Part shown: in pieces, positions 20,391-20,820 of the stretch
How positions within the stretch are numbered: the stretch's first letter is position 1
Layout of the letters: each line of letters opens with the position of its first letter
Assembly: GCA_934647145.1 (NCBI GenBank)
Contig: CAKUFB010000018.1
Coordinates: forward strand, 1 to 20,820
DNA: 20,820 nucleotides
DNA from: an uncultured Clostridia bacterium
GTDB taxonomy: Bacteria; Bacillota; Clostridia; Christensenellales; Aristaeellaceae
Direction of reading: 5' to 3'
Notes under the pieces: model-generated
Database searches by the model: none
What the model was told of the DNA's origin: nothing
What the model saw: the letters and a program-made list of their open reading frames with translations, nothing else
Program-made: the position numbers and the translations under genes

Positions 20391-20820
20391 GACTTCGGCC
20401 GCTCCAATCTATGGCGGCCGATAGTCGTCGATAGAATGCGCGGCAGCAGGTGGAACCGGGCACTGCCCGGGGGAGGCAATGCCGACAAGAATTTTCCGGA
20501 GAATTCCGGAAAACCGGAGAAATCAGCCGCTTTAATCTATGGCGGCTGATTTCGTGTTCTGTCCCGCGGCAGCAACCAGCTGTCGGCCCTGCCGACACCG
20601 GGGAGGCAATTCCGACAAGAGTTTTCCGGAGAATTCCGGAATACCGGAGAAATCAGCCGCTTTAATCTATGGCGGCTGATTTCGTGTTCTGTCCGGCGGC
20701 AGCAAGTGGCTGTCGGCACTGCCGACCCTGGGGAGGCAATGCCGACAAGAGTTTTCCGGAGTATTCCGGAAAACCGGAGAAATCAGCCGCTTCAATCTAT
20801 GGCGGCTGATTTCGTGTTCT
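20391..20820 (+). repeat. Tandem array of about 130-bp multi-hairpin units (repeat family 2), open at the right edge
   Basis: Units begin with GGGAGGCAAT at 20471, 20601 and 20731, exactly 130 bp apart, the third cut at 90 bp by the window end. A diverged unit precedes them (20391-20470). Each unit contains a TCCGGA-GAAT-TCCGGA hairpin (GTAT loop in the third unit), a perfect 12-bp stem GAAATCAGCCGC/GCGGCTGATTTC around TTTAATCTATG, and a TGTCGGC/GCCGACA hairpin (one mismatch-tolerant variant). The period is not a multiple of three and every frame is broken between units, so the array is non-coding. No ORF separates the units. Confidence 0.92.

Noticed and set aside
20450..20719. Frames inside the tandem array (both strands)
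   Set aside because: The 130-bp period is not divisible by three, so no repeat-encoded protein frame continues between units.
20391..20820. CRISPR array or integron attC array
   Set aside because: The 130-bp units are adjacent with no unique spacers, too long for CRISPR repeats, and no cassette genes or attC core GTTRRRY pairs are seen.
1..20820. tRNA, rRNA or known riboswitch
   Set aside because: No cloverleaf with GTTCGA-type T-loop and paired acceptor stem, rRNA core sequence or recognisable riboswitch consensus was found by eye; covariance-model search was not possible.

Overview
The window is GC-rich bacterial DNA with compact gene spacing, strong AGGAGG-type ribosome binding sites and many near-consensus sigma-A promoters, several with an extended -10 (TGnTATAAT). 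Gene content (LplB/YtcP-type sugar ABC transporter without its own ATPase, Big2-repeat cell-wall amidase, KdpDE-like two-component pair, TxpA-like toxin) and the dispersed intergenic palindromes suggest a high-GC gut-type member of the Clostridia. Christensenellales or Oscillospirales relatives are plausible, but this placement is inference.

Layout. 1-78: tail of an unidentified gene. 165-860 (-): YjdF-like membrane protein. 1203-2378 (-): DUF362 protein with two 4Fe-4S clusters, divergent from 2582-3340 (+), a hydroxypyruvate-isomerase-like TIM barrel. 3397-5823 (+): secreted N-acetylmuramoyl-L-alanine amidase with seven Ig-like repeats. 5994-6455 (-): GtrA-like membrane protein. 6550-6986: a compact locus with the hallmarks of a type I toxin-antitoxin system, namely a 33-residue membrane toxin with a sequestered Shine-Dalgarno and a convergent antisense RNA with a consensus promoter. 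7149-17151 (+): a catabolic and uptake cluster (2-hydroxyacid dehydrogenase, solute-binding protein, two permeases, SDR-like protein, DapA-like aldolase/lyase, nitrilase-family amidase, SGNH esterase, M20 amidohydrolase). 17235-17861: TetR regulator. 17940-18077 (-): 45-residue membrane peptide. 18232-20008 (+): DUF4118 sensor kinase plus KdpE-like regulator. 20009-20820: repeats only.

How the genes may work together. The 7-17 kb cluster looks like import of an acylated or amidated sugar-acid-like compound, removal of ester and amide groups (SGNH, nitrilase, M20), redox or epimerisation (dehydrogenase, SDR) and carbon-carbon cleavage by the DapA-like enzyme. The TetR gene at the end is a candidate regulator. 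The substrate cannot be read from sequence.

Non-coding DNA is unusually structured. Family 1 is a hairpin-plus-tail palindromic element that occurs between genes, twice as inverted pairs, and abuts the Shine-Dalgarno of two operon genes. Family 2 is a roughly 130-bp multi-hairpin unit: a tandem array at the right end runs out of the window, a distant copy lies near 1.1 kb, and a reversed fragment is nested inside a family 1 element at 20.04 kb. These repeats, the toxin locus and a kinase gene lacking a normal start codon are the most notable observations. All of this was read by eye without database searches.
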